64,000 bases of DNA. Origin: Dichetophora obliterata. Taxonomy: Eukaryota > Arthropoda > Insecta > Diptera > Sciomyzidae. The stretch spans positions 42,291,485 to 42,355,484 of the forward strand of contig OY986439.1 of the NCBI GenBank assembly GCA_963920525.1. The letters run 5' to 3'. Position 1 is the stretch's first letter. Each line of letters starts with the position of its first letter. This document shows positions 10,944-21,159 of the stretch, in pieces. Made by a program: the position numbers and the translations under genes. Below the pieces are notes generated by a model, which had not been told where the DNA came from, made no database searches, and saw only the letters and a list, made by a program, of their open reading frames with translations.

Positions 10944-12830
10944 ATGTGTGCCATTAAATTAAGAAATAAACTTTATTCTAAGTGGAAAACCAACCGTTGG
11001 AATGAAAACTGGGAAAATTACAAAAGAGCGCGTAATGATGCGACTCTAATAGTTAATTTGGAGAAGAAAAAATTCTTCAGTGCTAAGCTTAATCCGAACC
11101 TAAACTCTAAACAGCTTTGGCAAAATATTAAAAAAATTAAAAGTAATAAGCAATGAACAAAAAGACTGCAATTTGGACCCTAATGTGCTTAATGACTTTT
11201 TTTTGACCAGTGGACGTTCATGTTCGAATACATTTACTAACGTTTTTGAAGCACTTACAATACCTGATAACACTGAATTTCCCTCATTTGAATTTGTGTG
11301 TGTTAATGAAGATCGTGTGGCTAAATGTTTAATGCAGTCAAGTTCTAACGCAATAGGAATCGATGGAATGTCTCTTAGGTTTATTAAACTTGTCCTCCCT
11401 TATATATTAGGTTCGTTAACCCATATCATAAACCACTCACTTACCTCTTCCCGATTTCCTGAGTTTTGGAAAGTAGCAACGGTAATCCCAGTAGCTAAAA
11501 CTACATCCGCATCAGATCCCAAGGACTACAGGCCCATTAGTATATTACCTGCCCTGGGCAAGGTTCTAGAAAGAATTATGACTGATCAAATGGCTGAATT
11601 TTTATTTGATAATAAGCTTTTATCGCCATTGCAGTCTGGCTTTAGAGCTGGGCACAGCTGTTCGACGGCAGTATTGAAAATAGTTGATGATATTAGGATA
11701 GCGTATGACCAAAACTTTTAACTCTTCTCTGCCTTATTGATTTTTCTAAACCTTTTGATTCTATTTGTCATACTTTACTTTGTAATAAGCTTCAACATTA
11801 TTTTTACTTTAGTAATAATGCAGTTAAACTAGTTTCTCATTACCTAGAAGGCAAAAAGTAACGAGTAAAAGTTGTTGACACATTTTCAAACCTTAAAACA
11901 ATAAAAACAGGAGTTCCTCAAGGATCGATTTTAGGCCCCTTCTATTTTCTATCTTTATTAATAATGTTTTCTCCATTCGTAAACATTCTTTTATACATGC
12001 GTACGCCGATGACATTCAAATTTACATTTCTCGGCCAGCTTGTCTTTTAGAAGACTTGAGCTATAGATTGAACTTGGATTTACTCTCGCTAAACAGGTAG
12101 GCTACCGCAATCTTGCTTCTTATAAATCCCCTTAAGTCAAAAGTTTTGCCGATTGCGAGGACTGACTCAGGCTTTGTAGATATTCCGCCATTGTTCATTG
12201 GGTCTAATCAGTTGGAATTTGTAAGCAAAGTAAAAACTCTTGGCTTTGTACTGAATTCTAAACTAACATGTACTGATCATATTAATAGTGTCGTAAGGAA
12301 AATATACGAAACATTACGATATTTACGTACTTCTTCTAGCTTTAGCCCTCTAGAAACACGTCGCAGACTTGTGGTTCAAATGATTATGCCTCATATATCT
12401 TTCTCAGACGTTGTGTATAGCCAGCTTGACTCACAGTCGCAACATAAACTTCTTGTTGCGTTTAATAACGCTGCTAGATATGTTTATGATGTTAATAGAT
12501 GTGATCATATTTCTGTCAGAAGTAGAGGCATTTTAGGTTGCGGTTTAATGAATTACTTGAAAGTTCGAAACATTATATTTTTACATAAACTTATTTATTG
12601 TCAAAGCCCTGAATATTTATATGAAAAACTCCAATTCTTACAATCTTCTCGATCCTCAAATCTAATCGTTCCTAGGCACAACTTTTTAAACACAGTAGAT
12701 TCTTTTTCATAAGCACCATTAGAATTTGGAATTCACTGCCAAATTATTTAAAACAAATAGAATTAATAACCAGCTTTAAACGTGCAATATATAATCATTT
12801 TGATATACAATTTAATCTATAATTTTAATC
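10944..12830 (+). pseudogene. Jockey/CR1-like reverse transcriptase, 5'-truncated and frameshifted
   Basis: The pieces follow the order of a non-LTR reverse transcriptase without RNase H. Upstream of RT comes LRNKLYSKWKTNRW at 10,944-11,156; then GIDGMSLRFIK, FPEFWKVATVIPV, DYRPISILPALGKVLERI and LSPLQSGFRAGHS in the 11,173-11,721 frame. LIDFSKPFDSI and TGVPQGSILGPF follow in shifted frames to about 11,945, and the catalytic block AYADDIQIY lies at about 11,999-12,025. The last frame (12,113-12,712) holds the thumb region with KVKTLGFVLNSKLT. At least three frameshifts and several stops separate them. The 3' region ends in an (AAT)-rich tail at about 13,139-13,185. It is nested within the TA-flanked element. 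Confidence 0.8.
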
Positions 12831-13138
12831 TATTTTATCTATCGTTTTCTTATTCTATACATCTCTTACAAACTTATCCCTAAACTATATTCAATTCTTG
12901 CTGTTGTTTATCTTTTTCTTCAACTAGTTAAATAAGTTACTTAGGATTTTTCGTTCCTGATGTTTCATAAATAATATTTTTGCTAATAAATATTAGTTAA
13001 TTTTGTCTACTTTTGAAATTTTTTCTGATTTGTATAATTGCAGTTTTAATCTAGCAAGCTAAGTTATGATTCTTAATGTACTTTATTTCAATTGATGTAC
13101 TGTAAAAGACCCAGTCTTAGTGTAAAATATTATAAACA

Positions 13139-13185
13139 TTAAATAAATAATAAATAATAATAAACAAAATAATAAAATAATATCA
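13139..13185 (+). repeat. AAT-type 3' tail of the Jockey/CR1-like copy
   Basis: The sequence is a run of aataaataat-type units directly 3' of the retrotransposon's untranslated region. Simple tails of this kind mark the priming end of non-LTR elements, so this fixes the 3' border of the copy. Confidence 0.7.
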
Positions 13186-13369
13186 TTAGTATATAAAACA
13201 AATATATTCGTAGATACTACATTATGTATTAAAAAAAATTTAAGAATGAATTCGTAAGAATATCACAATAAAAATAAACAAAGTATTGTACGAATATTTG
13301 TAGAATATACGAATATTTTGTTTACTAATATCATTCGTAGAAATTTCACTGATACATTTTTTGAGTGTA

Positions 13370-13695
13370 GATTTCCTGAATTCCCTGCGGAGAAATTCCC
13401 TGGCACATACTTCAATGGCATATACCCCCGCCTCAAATATGGTCGGCGTGTATCTCTTTGGAAGAGCTTTTTGGAAATCGGGATCGTATATCCCAGTTCC
13501 CGTCACTCCATTTTCAAGTTTTGACCCATCAGTATACCATATCTGTGAGCCAGGATCAACTGTGAAGCTATCACTCTTCCAGAGTTGCCTTATGGTTATA
13601 ACGACCCTGTAGCGTTTCAAGAAGCTTACCTTCGCCAGCATCCTGTCTGGGATTAAATCCCTGACTAAGCCATTCCTATTGTCTATTGTACGGCA
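13370..13695 (-). pseudogene. Non-LTR retrotransposon RNase H domain, N-terminal piece
   Basis: On the minus strand the frame reads NRNGLVRDLIPDR, then the start of an RNase H domain: IWYTDGSKLENGVTGTGIY (first catalytic Asp in YTDGSK), then TIFEAGVYAIEVCAREFL, where family members usually have E in FEAEVYAI; here it is FEAGVYAI, so a conserved acidic residue is changed to Gly. The frame is cut at 13,369 by the TA-flanked insertion and resumes at 10,333. Upstream it dissolves near 13,690, so the copy is 5'-truncated. The protein would degrade the RNA strand of the element's own RNA-DNA hybrid. It is dead. Confidence 0.75.
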
Positions 13696-13699
13696 AATA

Positions 13700-14030
13700 A
13701 AAATATTAAAAATGAGTCCTTATCGGCCGCTGTTTGGCCTTAGCTAAAAGAGAACAGTATTAAATAAATGACATTAAACAAGTGCCAAGAAATAAGACGA
13801 GCTTAATTACTTTTTTCGTCCGACTATTTTATTTGAAAATACTTTATTTTAATAAAATCTATTGTTTCATTGATAGCTGTTAAAAATACGTCAATTAAAA
13901 TGAAAAAAGCAATTTTATCATTTTTATTATCACATAATTTTGTATGGATCCGAGATATCGAGTTCGTTTCGAGCTCGTTTACAAGTTCGACTTTTCTTTA
14001 TGTAAATATTTTATTTTAATAAAAACTATT
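13700..14030. other. AT-rich spacer, no supported gene
   Basis: No frame or repeat stands out between the 5' end of the RNase H pseudogene and the next MITE. Confidence 0.5.
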
Positions 14031-14032
14031 TT

Positions 14033-14446
14033 ACCCGACTACGGCGAAGCAAAAGGAGAGGTATATATGTGTTTGACCAGTATGTATGTATGTTTGTATA
14101 ACTGAATGTTCATTTGTTCCATTCTCACTTCTAAACTACTTATCACAATTTGACAAATGAGGTTTCGTTGTAGCGTTTTGATCGTCTTCTGGTTATAAGG
14201 ATATGTGACGTCACATTTAATAAAGCGCAGAGTCTCTAGAGAACATAAAGTCATGAACAAAAAAAAAAAAATTTTAGCAACATAAGCAAATGAGGTATCG
14301 TTGGAAGCGTTTTAACCGCTCGAAAAGAAAAATATGTTTTACTACCAAAAAAACACTAGACAACAAAAATTGAATAGTTTGAACATTTCAGGTGAGAACA
14401 TTTTCTTGCTTCATACTTTTTAGAGAGCGCTTTTTAGTAGTCGGGT
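14033..14446. mobile_element. MITE with ACCCGACTAC inverted ends, ~414 bp
   Basis: The ends are a perfect 10-bp inverted repeat, ACCCGACTAC at 14,033-14,042 and its complement at 14,437-14,446, both next to T-runs that hide any short target duplication. The interior has a tatgtatgtatg-type run and a segment (14,130-14,215) with gacaaatgaggt, cgttttgatcgtc and gtgacgtcac. That segment recurs several times in reverse orientation at 56,060-56,450, so the two loci belong to one family. No coding capacity is seen. Confidence 0.6.
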
Positions 14447-14449
14447 TTT

Positions 14450-15780
14450 AGTTTTTTGAACTTATTTTTTTCATTGTTAGCTGCTTAAAAACGACAGTTA
14501 AAATACAAAAAAATTTTCATCATTTTTATATGAAAAAATTATAAATCTTTTCATATAATTTTGTGACGGGCTGAATTTTTGCGTTTTTAAAGAAATTAAT
14601 TGTGTTCAGACTTTCTGTACTTTAATTAAAGAAATTTTAACATACTATCTTTTGTCCTGTCGTCAGAATTATATTCCCTTGCAAAATTTTTAATTCAATC
14701 AAAGCCGAAAACTTAATCACAAGATTTTACAGCGACAAATGAAAAAACTGAATAAAATATTTAATTAATAAAAATGTTTTCTTTTTATTCCAAACATGGA
14801 AATGAAATAAAAATCCTTCTCAGAAATATATACCGATACGATAATATATACGTATACGATAAGATTTACAAAGGATTATAGACAAAATAACAAAAAAAAT
14901 AAAAATTAAAGTTCAAAATTAAAGCAATCAAAAAAATCCATTGTGACATTTAAAGCACTGTATCTAACACTAAAATCATTGTCTCGACAACACTGGTTAA
15001 AAAACATAGCTCTGTACATAGTTTCTTTAACATACTTTTGCATTGTTTTTTTTCACCATCCTAACAAAAACCTTGAAAATCGCTTTTTGCACGCGTCTTT
15101 CCACAAATTCTTTAGTCTAGTTCTTATCGTTGCATTTGCATTTTTTAATTGGATTTTTCACTTTTCCTATCCGCAAGCTAAACATTTGAACTTTGGTCTC
15201 TATTTTAACGCTCGTATACGAACTGGAAAGACTTTGGACGTCACAACAAAAAACCCGGCGTCAACGTGACTGCTTTGAGAATTGCTCACCTACGCAATCT
15301 TTTAAACGCTTAAAGCTTTTCAACAGGTGAAGCTTATTTTAATTAACGTACGTAGTTTTAAACAACAATTAAAATGAATGTTCACACCAAGCATAATAAC
15401 AGTACACACATTAAAGGACATCTTTGCCACTGGCAATCAGATGAGAAATGTTGAAAGAACATTTTTAACCTTCAACCTGCTGGCTATAATGTTGTAGATA
15501 CAGCAGCTTAGGGTGCGTTTAAGGATTTTAAGCACTACATAAATTAGATAGCAGCAGCAATAACAACAACAATGACATTGCTGCTAGCCATAATGATGAC
15601 TGCGAAAGCGGACAAATTAATTAATTTGTTCCAATTGGTGTCTTGTTAGTCCACAACAGCATTTGCAGATGATGATATCTTAAATATGCAGATATAAATA
15701 CAGATTGTGTGTTTAGTTAAAGTATTATGTTGGTTCTTATAAGTTACAAAATTTAACTGTGCATAGGTGAGCTTTAAGGG
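14450..15780. other. No supported gene; AT-rich, with a short CAG/CAA-rich patch
   Basis: The longest frame, 108 codons at 14,943-15,269, has no recognisable motif and looks like chance. At 15,548-15,595 the sequence is rich in cagcag and caacaa trimers, common in fly regulatory or untranslated DNA. I see no RNA gene or transposon end. Confidence 0.4.
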
Positions 15781-15837
15781 AGTATTCTAGTGTAGAGACC
15801 CGAATTTCGGTCCTCTTTTGACGGTCGATAAAAAAGA

Positions 15838-15879
15838 GCCAGTTACTATTTTAACCAAAGGGTTAAAATAGTAACTGGC
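15838..15879. repeat. Perfect 19-bp hairpin
   Basis: gccagttactattttaacc (15,838-15,856) is followed by the 4-base loop aaag and by its exact complement (15,861-15,879). A stem this long with no mismatch is unlikely by chance in 42 bases. It could be a terminator-like or transposon-end structure; it lies 89 bases left of the PIF/Harbinger-type element but outside its target duplication. Confidence 0.85.
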
Positions 15880-15967
15880 CCGCCTATAGCTCACACCGAT
15901 CGCTATAAAACCGTAGGCTGTGGAAAATTTTTCAAATGGTTTCCTTCAGAGTCCAGACGAATCTTTA

Positions 15968-16573
15968 CAGTCAAACCTAAATCAGCGCGTTAGCGTTTTT
16001 TATATGTCAAAAATTTCTCATGCCCATACGATTTATATGTAGCAAACCATAATAACGCGGCGGCAACGCTGAGCGGTTGGAAAATCCAATTTTGACAGAG
16101 CGTTAAGAAGTGAAGTTGCACACATCAAAAGCAAAAGTGAAAGCAAAGTAATTTTAAAGTGACAACAATTGTTTATTTTTTACTCTTTTTCGAACTTTTA
16201 TTGAATTTGCAATATGGAGGTAAGAATTTTGTTGATAATTATAATTTAAGTATAGTTTTAATGCTTGTGAAAATTATAGCACCTAATAGAATTAGTGCAA
16301 AGAAACCCATGTCTTTATATTAAGAAGGAACCTAAATACAAAGATGTTAAATTTAAAGAAAAAATTTGGGAAGAAATTGGCAAAGAATTAAATCTGCCGG
16401 GTAGCATAACAATTCGCTTAATATACTATAAAATTTCTAATTGCAAAATATTTCTTTTATCTAAAGATTGACATTTGCTTGCCGCCTACCGCTTTTATTT
16501 AGGTATGGTACTTACGCGTTAACGTAAAGCGGCTATCAACGCTCCGCTCAACGCGCTGATTTAGGTTTGACTG
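15968..16573. mobile_element. PIF/Harbinger-type DNA element, 606 bp, with MADF gene remnant
   Basis: The two ends form a perfect inverted repeat of 24 bp beginning CAGTCAAACCTAAATCAGCG, at 15,968-15,991 and 16,550-16,573. Both are flanked by TTA (15,965-15,967 and 16,574-16,576), the 3-bp TWA-type target duplication of PIF/Harbinger elements. The interior keeps the start of a MADF-domain gene (16,214-16,471), which fits: autonomous PIF/Harbinger elements have two genes, a DDE transposase and a Myb/SANT- or MADF-like DNA-binding protein. The transposase gene is gone, so this is a deletion derivative that would need help in trans. The perfect ends suggest relatively recent movement. Confidence 0.85.
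16214..16471 (+). pseudogene. MADF-domain protein, spliced 5' end, truncated
   Basis: The start ATG-GAG at 16,214-16,219 is followed at once by a canonical donor (gtaaga at 16,220) and a 60-nt intron ending ttatag at 16,279, a normal fly intron size. Exon 2 continues in frame at 16,280 with HLIELVQRNPCLYIKK and YKDVKFKEKIWEEIGKEL, which match the first half of a MADF domain: the LIELV helix, the CLY block, and the W-EEI-KEL helix. After NLPG the expected second half (a VKKRW..LRD-type block) is missing and the frame ends at TGA 16,469-16,471 after about 65 codons in all. MADF proteins bind DNA; in this element it would be the accessory protein of the transposase. Truncation comes from the internal deletion. 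Confidence 0.7.
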
Positions 16574-16579
16574 TTAAGC

Positions 16580-18600
16580 TATATTTCAGTTTTTCTTGCT
16601 TGGAGCTAACATGCTCTGTTTGACAATTACGTCAATTTGAATTTAAATTTCATCATTTTTTTAAGAATTCAATTAATTTTTCACTCGAAATTTTTAGCTC
16701 GATTTTCGGTAAATAAAAAAAAAAAACATTAATTGAAGAGAGATTGAAGTGAAAAAAGATACTGGTTAGTAAGAAGTTGTTTTTTCTTTTAATTGAGACA
16801 AAAATAAAATATTTAAAACAACAATGCAAATTATTAAAAAAACCGTTAACATTTTCACCTGTAAAAAATGAACGAAAAACTAAAATTGAAAACGAACTTC
16901 AGATTCGTTTTTCTCGTGCCCAAATTAGTATAATCTGATTTGGAGCTAAAACAAAAAATGGGGCATTAGAGGGTTAAGTACCCTTTTTTCTATTATGTGT
17001 TTATTATAACTCATTATAATCCTAGTGTAATGACTGCCTACATAAATTTTTTTATAATGTCAGAAAATCTTGGTAAATTGACGCATAAAGCATCAAGAGA
17101 TGCTATCACTTGAAAATCGTTTTCAAGGGAAAAGCCAAATCAGAATGTTAGCTGATTACTACTGCTGGTCGCTTCAACGTAAAATTGACGATGTTTCTAA
17201 CGAAGGGAAAAGGTACAGCAAGCATTTCTGAGCATTGTGGAAAATATGTTTTTTTTTAATAAAAGTATATATATGCAGCTGAAAATGTTATTTTGTTTCA
17301 TTTCAAATGGAAATATATCTTCTGCCCAGGACCAATTTTACAATAATAATTTTTTTTGTTAACTACGCTTAAATCGATTGAAGTCGAAAAAACTTTTTAC
17401 GATGAAACAAAAAATGATAAAACTCTTAAATATTGCTGTATTCATATAAAGATTAGTTAAAAGTAAAAGTAAACATTTTGGGGGTGTTTAAAATGTTATT
17501 TCTGACTAGGAAAATAAAATAAAGGGTTCTTTTTATTTAAAAAATACACAAGTCTTAAAATAAATCATAAAAATATATTTAATGGAACCGTCAAAGTGAT
17601 ACATGAACGCTCACAAGACCCATTGAGCAATGAAGGCGTAATTTCTTATTTATAAAAAAATTTAACGACTCAGTCAATTTTCATCTGATTTTCATAAATA
17701 AACATTCAAATAATTTTCAATATAGTAAATGTTCAGAAAATTATTAAGTTTGTAGTAGCTTTTTAGAAAACTTTGGCAGTAAATAATTCTCAAAGTTGAA
17801 AAAATGTTAAAAAAGGTAAACATTTTAGGTCTTACCGCTTATAACTCAAAAATTTATTCCTAAAGTTCTGAAGATATAAATACATTTTAAAAGCTTTGTC
17901 TTTTATCTTTCCAAAACCACTTTAGAATTGAAAATTGGTTAATAAATTGTTTAGTTAATGATTGTTTAATGCGTCAAGTACCTAAAAACCGGTTTTTTAC
18001 GGTAAAATTAAATTTTGTGTGTATTAGCAATTTCAAGTATGGTGGCATGTTATACTCGACCAGATCTACAACTTGTGCTATTTCATTTCAAAAGTACATT
18101 TTCTTATCGAAAAATAAAAAAAAAATGTTTATTTTTCAATTTTCTACACTAGAATATTACCATAAGAAAATAGCAAATTTTTTACTTCAGTGAATCTTTA
18201 TCACGCATTTTGTAGCAGAGCCCAACTTTGAATACGCCGCACAGTGTAACGAAGTAAAAAAATGTAGGTATGGAAAAATGTCATAATTTTGTACGAGTAA
18301 GTGTGCAAATGTATGGTTAGGAGTCTTAGTTATGTGAATCTAATAGGTGTATTTGGTATCTTTCTATTTGTGGTAGTTATTGTCTTTATGTGCTGCCTTG
18401 AAAATTTTACATTATTTAAGTTTTTATAGTTTTGTACTGAATATTTTCTAATATCACAAAAATGTTTGTAGCATAGTTCTTGTACAAAACTTTAGCAAAA
18501 ATAAATTTTACAAGTTATAGCTAAAAAAAAGTTAAAAACTATAAATAAACTACTACAAGAATTTAATTGCGGGATAAAGATCAAGTAATCTTTTAAGATT
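16580..18600. other. AT-rich, no supported gene
   Basis: Many poly-A and poly-T runs and short frames are present. The longest, 74 codons at 17,969-18,193, has no motif. A (CAA)n run at 18,603-18,618 marks the right edge and leads into a phrase, ctgtatagagtcaatcac, that recurs at 35.5 and 35.9 kb. Confidence 0.45.
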
Positions 18601-18730
18601 GCAACAACAACAACAACAACTCTGTATAGAGTCAATCACTTAGCTGACTAGACAGTCTGTTTCGGAAATCGCCACATTTCTTCTTCAGTAGTCTTCGAGT
18701 GGTTAGGCTGTGATCAACTCACTGCTTAAA

Positions 18731-19890
18731 GTTGCATATGAATTCATTCATTTGAATTATATAGATCAAATTGAACGTTCAAATTGGCTACTTAATCATA
18801 TGACATTTTTAAAGTAATAGGCTATTTATAGATCACCACCATAAACTCTACCAAGGTTGCCATCTGTTCCAGTTGCTTCTTATTTATTTCAATATTCATT
18901 GGTGTTCAACAGTTTGTCGAAATGCATCATAGAAATGACTTGATCTAAAGCTTGCAATTAAATTCATGTAATAATTTAATAGATCATATAATTAATTAAC
19001 TTACTATGGCGGAGCACGGCCAAATAAGTTTAAATAATGTCAAATTAACTAAATAATCTAATAGTTGATCGATAGTGGTCAAAGTCATGAGTAATTGAAC
19101 ATTTGGTTGTTAAAATAGCCACCTTTCAGTTAAAACAATAGCTTCTAGCGAAGCAAAAAAACTCGTTTCATTTCTATGGTGCATTACGACAAACATTCGA
19201 ACATCAATGAATATTGAAATGAATAAGAAGCAACTAAGGTGATCCAATAATTATATATTCAGGATTCCGCCATGCGCATGTCCGCTCACTTTGCGAGTAC
19301 GTGCATGTGACATCAGAAGTGAAAGAGAAGAGAGTGTCAAACTGACTGAAAAAACGTAGTAAAACGTTTTTAATAGGGGGTATTCGATTAAAAAATCTCG
19401 TCATTTTCTTATTAAAACTTGGGTTTTTAAATGAAATAATAATAAATCAAAAAACAACGCTTGTCCAGAAAAAATAGAAATATTTTTCATTACTATCTTT
19501 GATAAAAATGTTATATCTTATTGGGGTCTTAACTTTCGTGTTGACCCCTTCATAAAAAAATAGCTAAGTAGCTCGATTTATTTTGAGAGCAGTTTGACTG
19601 TTTCTTTGTTTGTATTTCGTTTGGTTCCCAATAAGCCAATCAAATTCATTTGATTAGTTTCATTTCTTGTGTATATGTTGTTTTTGTGTGGATGTATTTT
19701 CACTTATGACGTAGGCTGCGCAGTAGATTTCTATTTCTGCGCACTTATGGCGGGATATTTTGTAGATTGTTCTTGGCGGTGATCTATATATAGCCTACAG
19801 CTTTAAAAATGTCAAATGATTCAGTAGCCATTTTGAACGTTCAATTTATTCTTTATAATTCAAATGAATAATTTAATAGATCAAAAAATG
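18731..19890. mobile_element. Foldback-type element: two nested inverted-repeat pairs
   Basis: The segment 18,731-18,836 (ttgaacgttcaaattggcta, then gacatttttaaag, ending ggctatttatagatcacc) recurs in inverse orientation at 19,782-19,890. A second pair lies inside: 18,850-18,945 (gttgcttcttatttatttc, then caatattcattg) matches the complement of 19,150-19,245. The centres of the two pairs differ by about 260 bp, so the right side carries an extra ~520-bp insert between about 19,255 and 19,775. That insert begins near attccgccatgcgcat and ends near gcgcacttatggcgggat, possibly degenerate TIRs of a separate MITE. No coding frame is present. Confidence 0.6.
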
Positions 19891-19973
19891 AATTAACTAA
19901 TATAAATAAACAAATTTTTGTATACCATAAAAAAGGTCGTAGAAATCCAAAAAGATTTAAATTTCTATATACA

Positions 19974-21103
19974 ATTGAAGCGCAGTCGCAAATAACGTTT
20001 TAAGCGACAAAAAGCAAATTTTTCACAATACGTAAAAAACGTTTTAAAAGTAGCAGACAATTTAGACACTTTTTATAATACATTATGAAAATACTTAGGT
20101 AAATAAACTATTTGAGTAAAAAAAAATATTGATAGTAATATTTAGTCAGTAAATCATGTTTATCTATGTTTAAAATGGCAAAACGTAACATATCCAAAAC
20201 CCTTAGGTTGTTAAAACGTTATTCCACGTTGCAAAGCAGAGTGTGATGGCTTTTGAAACGTTATTCGCTCAATCAAAACATATTTATATAAGAAGACTTG
20301 TTTGATTGTATCCTTTTCTTTAAATAAAATTTTCGAAACAATCAATTAAAAAATTGATTTATAAAAAAACCTTCAAAAAAACAAAAATTCATTTCAATAA
20401 CTTAAAAGAAAATATTTTAAAACCGTCAACAAAATATATGTGTTTGGTTTTAAGCACAAGCATCATACTTTTCTTTATTTAACCTTAGATTGATTTATAG
20501 AATACTTTTTTGCACGCTCTTTCTCTTTTACCATTCTTGATAAGCAAAAAATAATGCATAGTAGCGTTGCTATGAGAAATGCCTTCTTTAGCTCTTCTTC
20601 GTCTCTGAGGCTCTCACAATTCGATTAAAGTTGTTAAAAAAGCTATTTTTTGTTGTAGAATTTTTAGTAATGTTCTTTAATTGCACTTATGCTGAATTTT
20701 TTGCAAGAAAAGAATCATGGACAATCACAAATATATATAAGAACAATTTAATTAAAAAGTAACGTAATGCTAACTTAAAACGTTATTCCACTTTACCTGC
20801 TGTGGAAATTTATTACTATAATTCATCAATCTTTTATATCTATTATCAATCCAATATTCTACATTGGACTTTCTTTTTGTGCCTCTGTTGCACTTATCAA
20901 TTCAAAATATAATTTTGTAAGTAACCTACAACGTTCTTCCACTGACTAACTCTTTCTAAATACTTTTTGATAGCGATAAGGTGCATATTTTTGGCTGATT
21001 TAGTGTTGGGGCAATGTAAGAGAGTCATGTTAACGGTAATCTGCAATAAAACCGGTTTTGCAAAAAGTGGCTTTTGCAACGTTATTCGTGGCTATGCTTC
21101 AAT
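19974..21103. mobile_element. DNA element with ATTGAAGC ends and AACGTTATTCCAC internal repeats
   Basis: The left end (ATTGAAGCGCAGTCGCAAAT, 19,974-19,993) and the complement of the right end (ATTGAAGCATAGCCACGAAT) match at 15 of 20 positions and both continue into AACGTT. The flanks taca at 19,970-19,973 and at 21,104-21,107 are identical, a possible 4-bp target duplication. Inside, acgttattcc or a close variant occurs near 20,217, 20,262, 20,780 and 20,929 in both orientations. No protein family is recognised. Superfamily unknown. Confidence 0.5.
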
Positions 21104-21159
21104 TACAGAATAAAAATCTTTTTGTTTTCTTTTTATTTTTGAGTATTTCTTAAAACAAG

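Larger units (their letters stand above)
10336..13367. mobile_element. TA-flanked DNA element with ATTCGTA subterminal repeats, carrying a nested retroelement
   Basis: It interrupts the RNase H frame exactly: TA at 10,334-10,335 on the left and TA at 13,368-13,369 on the right, and with one TA removed the codons on both sides join in frame. The ends are imperfect inverted repeats; both start C-M-CTCAAAAA and agree at about two thirds of positions over some 35 bp to a shared acgaat. The terminal 250-600 bases are full of TACGAAT/ATTCGTA heptamers in both orientations. No transposase frame is seen; most of the length is the Jockey/CR1-like copy at 10,944-13,185. It looks like a MITE-like element of roughly 0.8 kb using TA targets, as in the Tc1/mariner superfamily, but its family is not recognised. 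Confidence 0.65.

Noticed and set aside
14943..15269. 108-codon open frame
   Set aside because: No motif; Phe/Leu/His content matches chance translation of the local sequence.
20897..21079. 60-codon minus-strand frame
   Set aside because: It lies in the right end of the ATTGAAGC element and has no motif.
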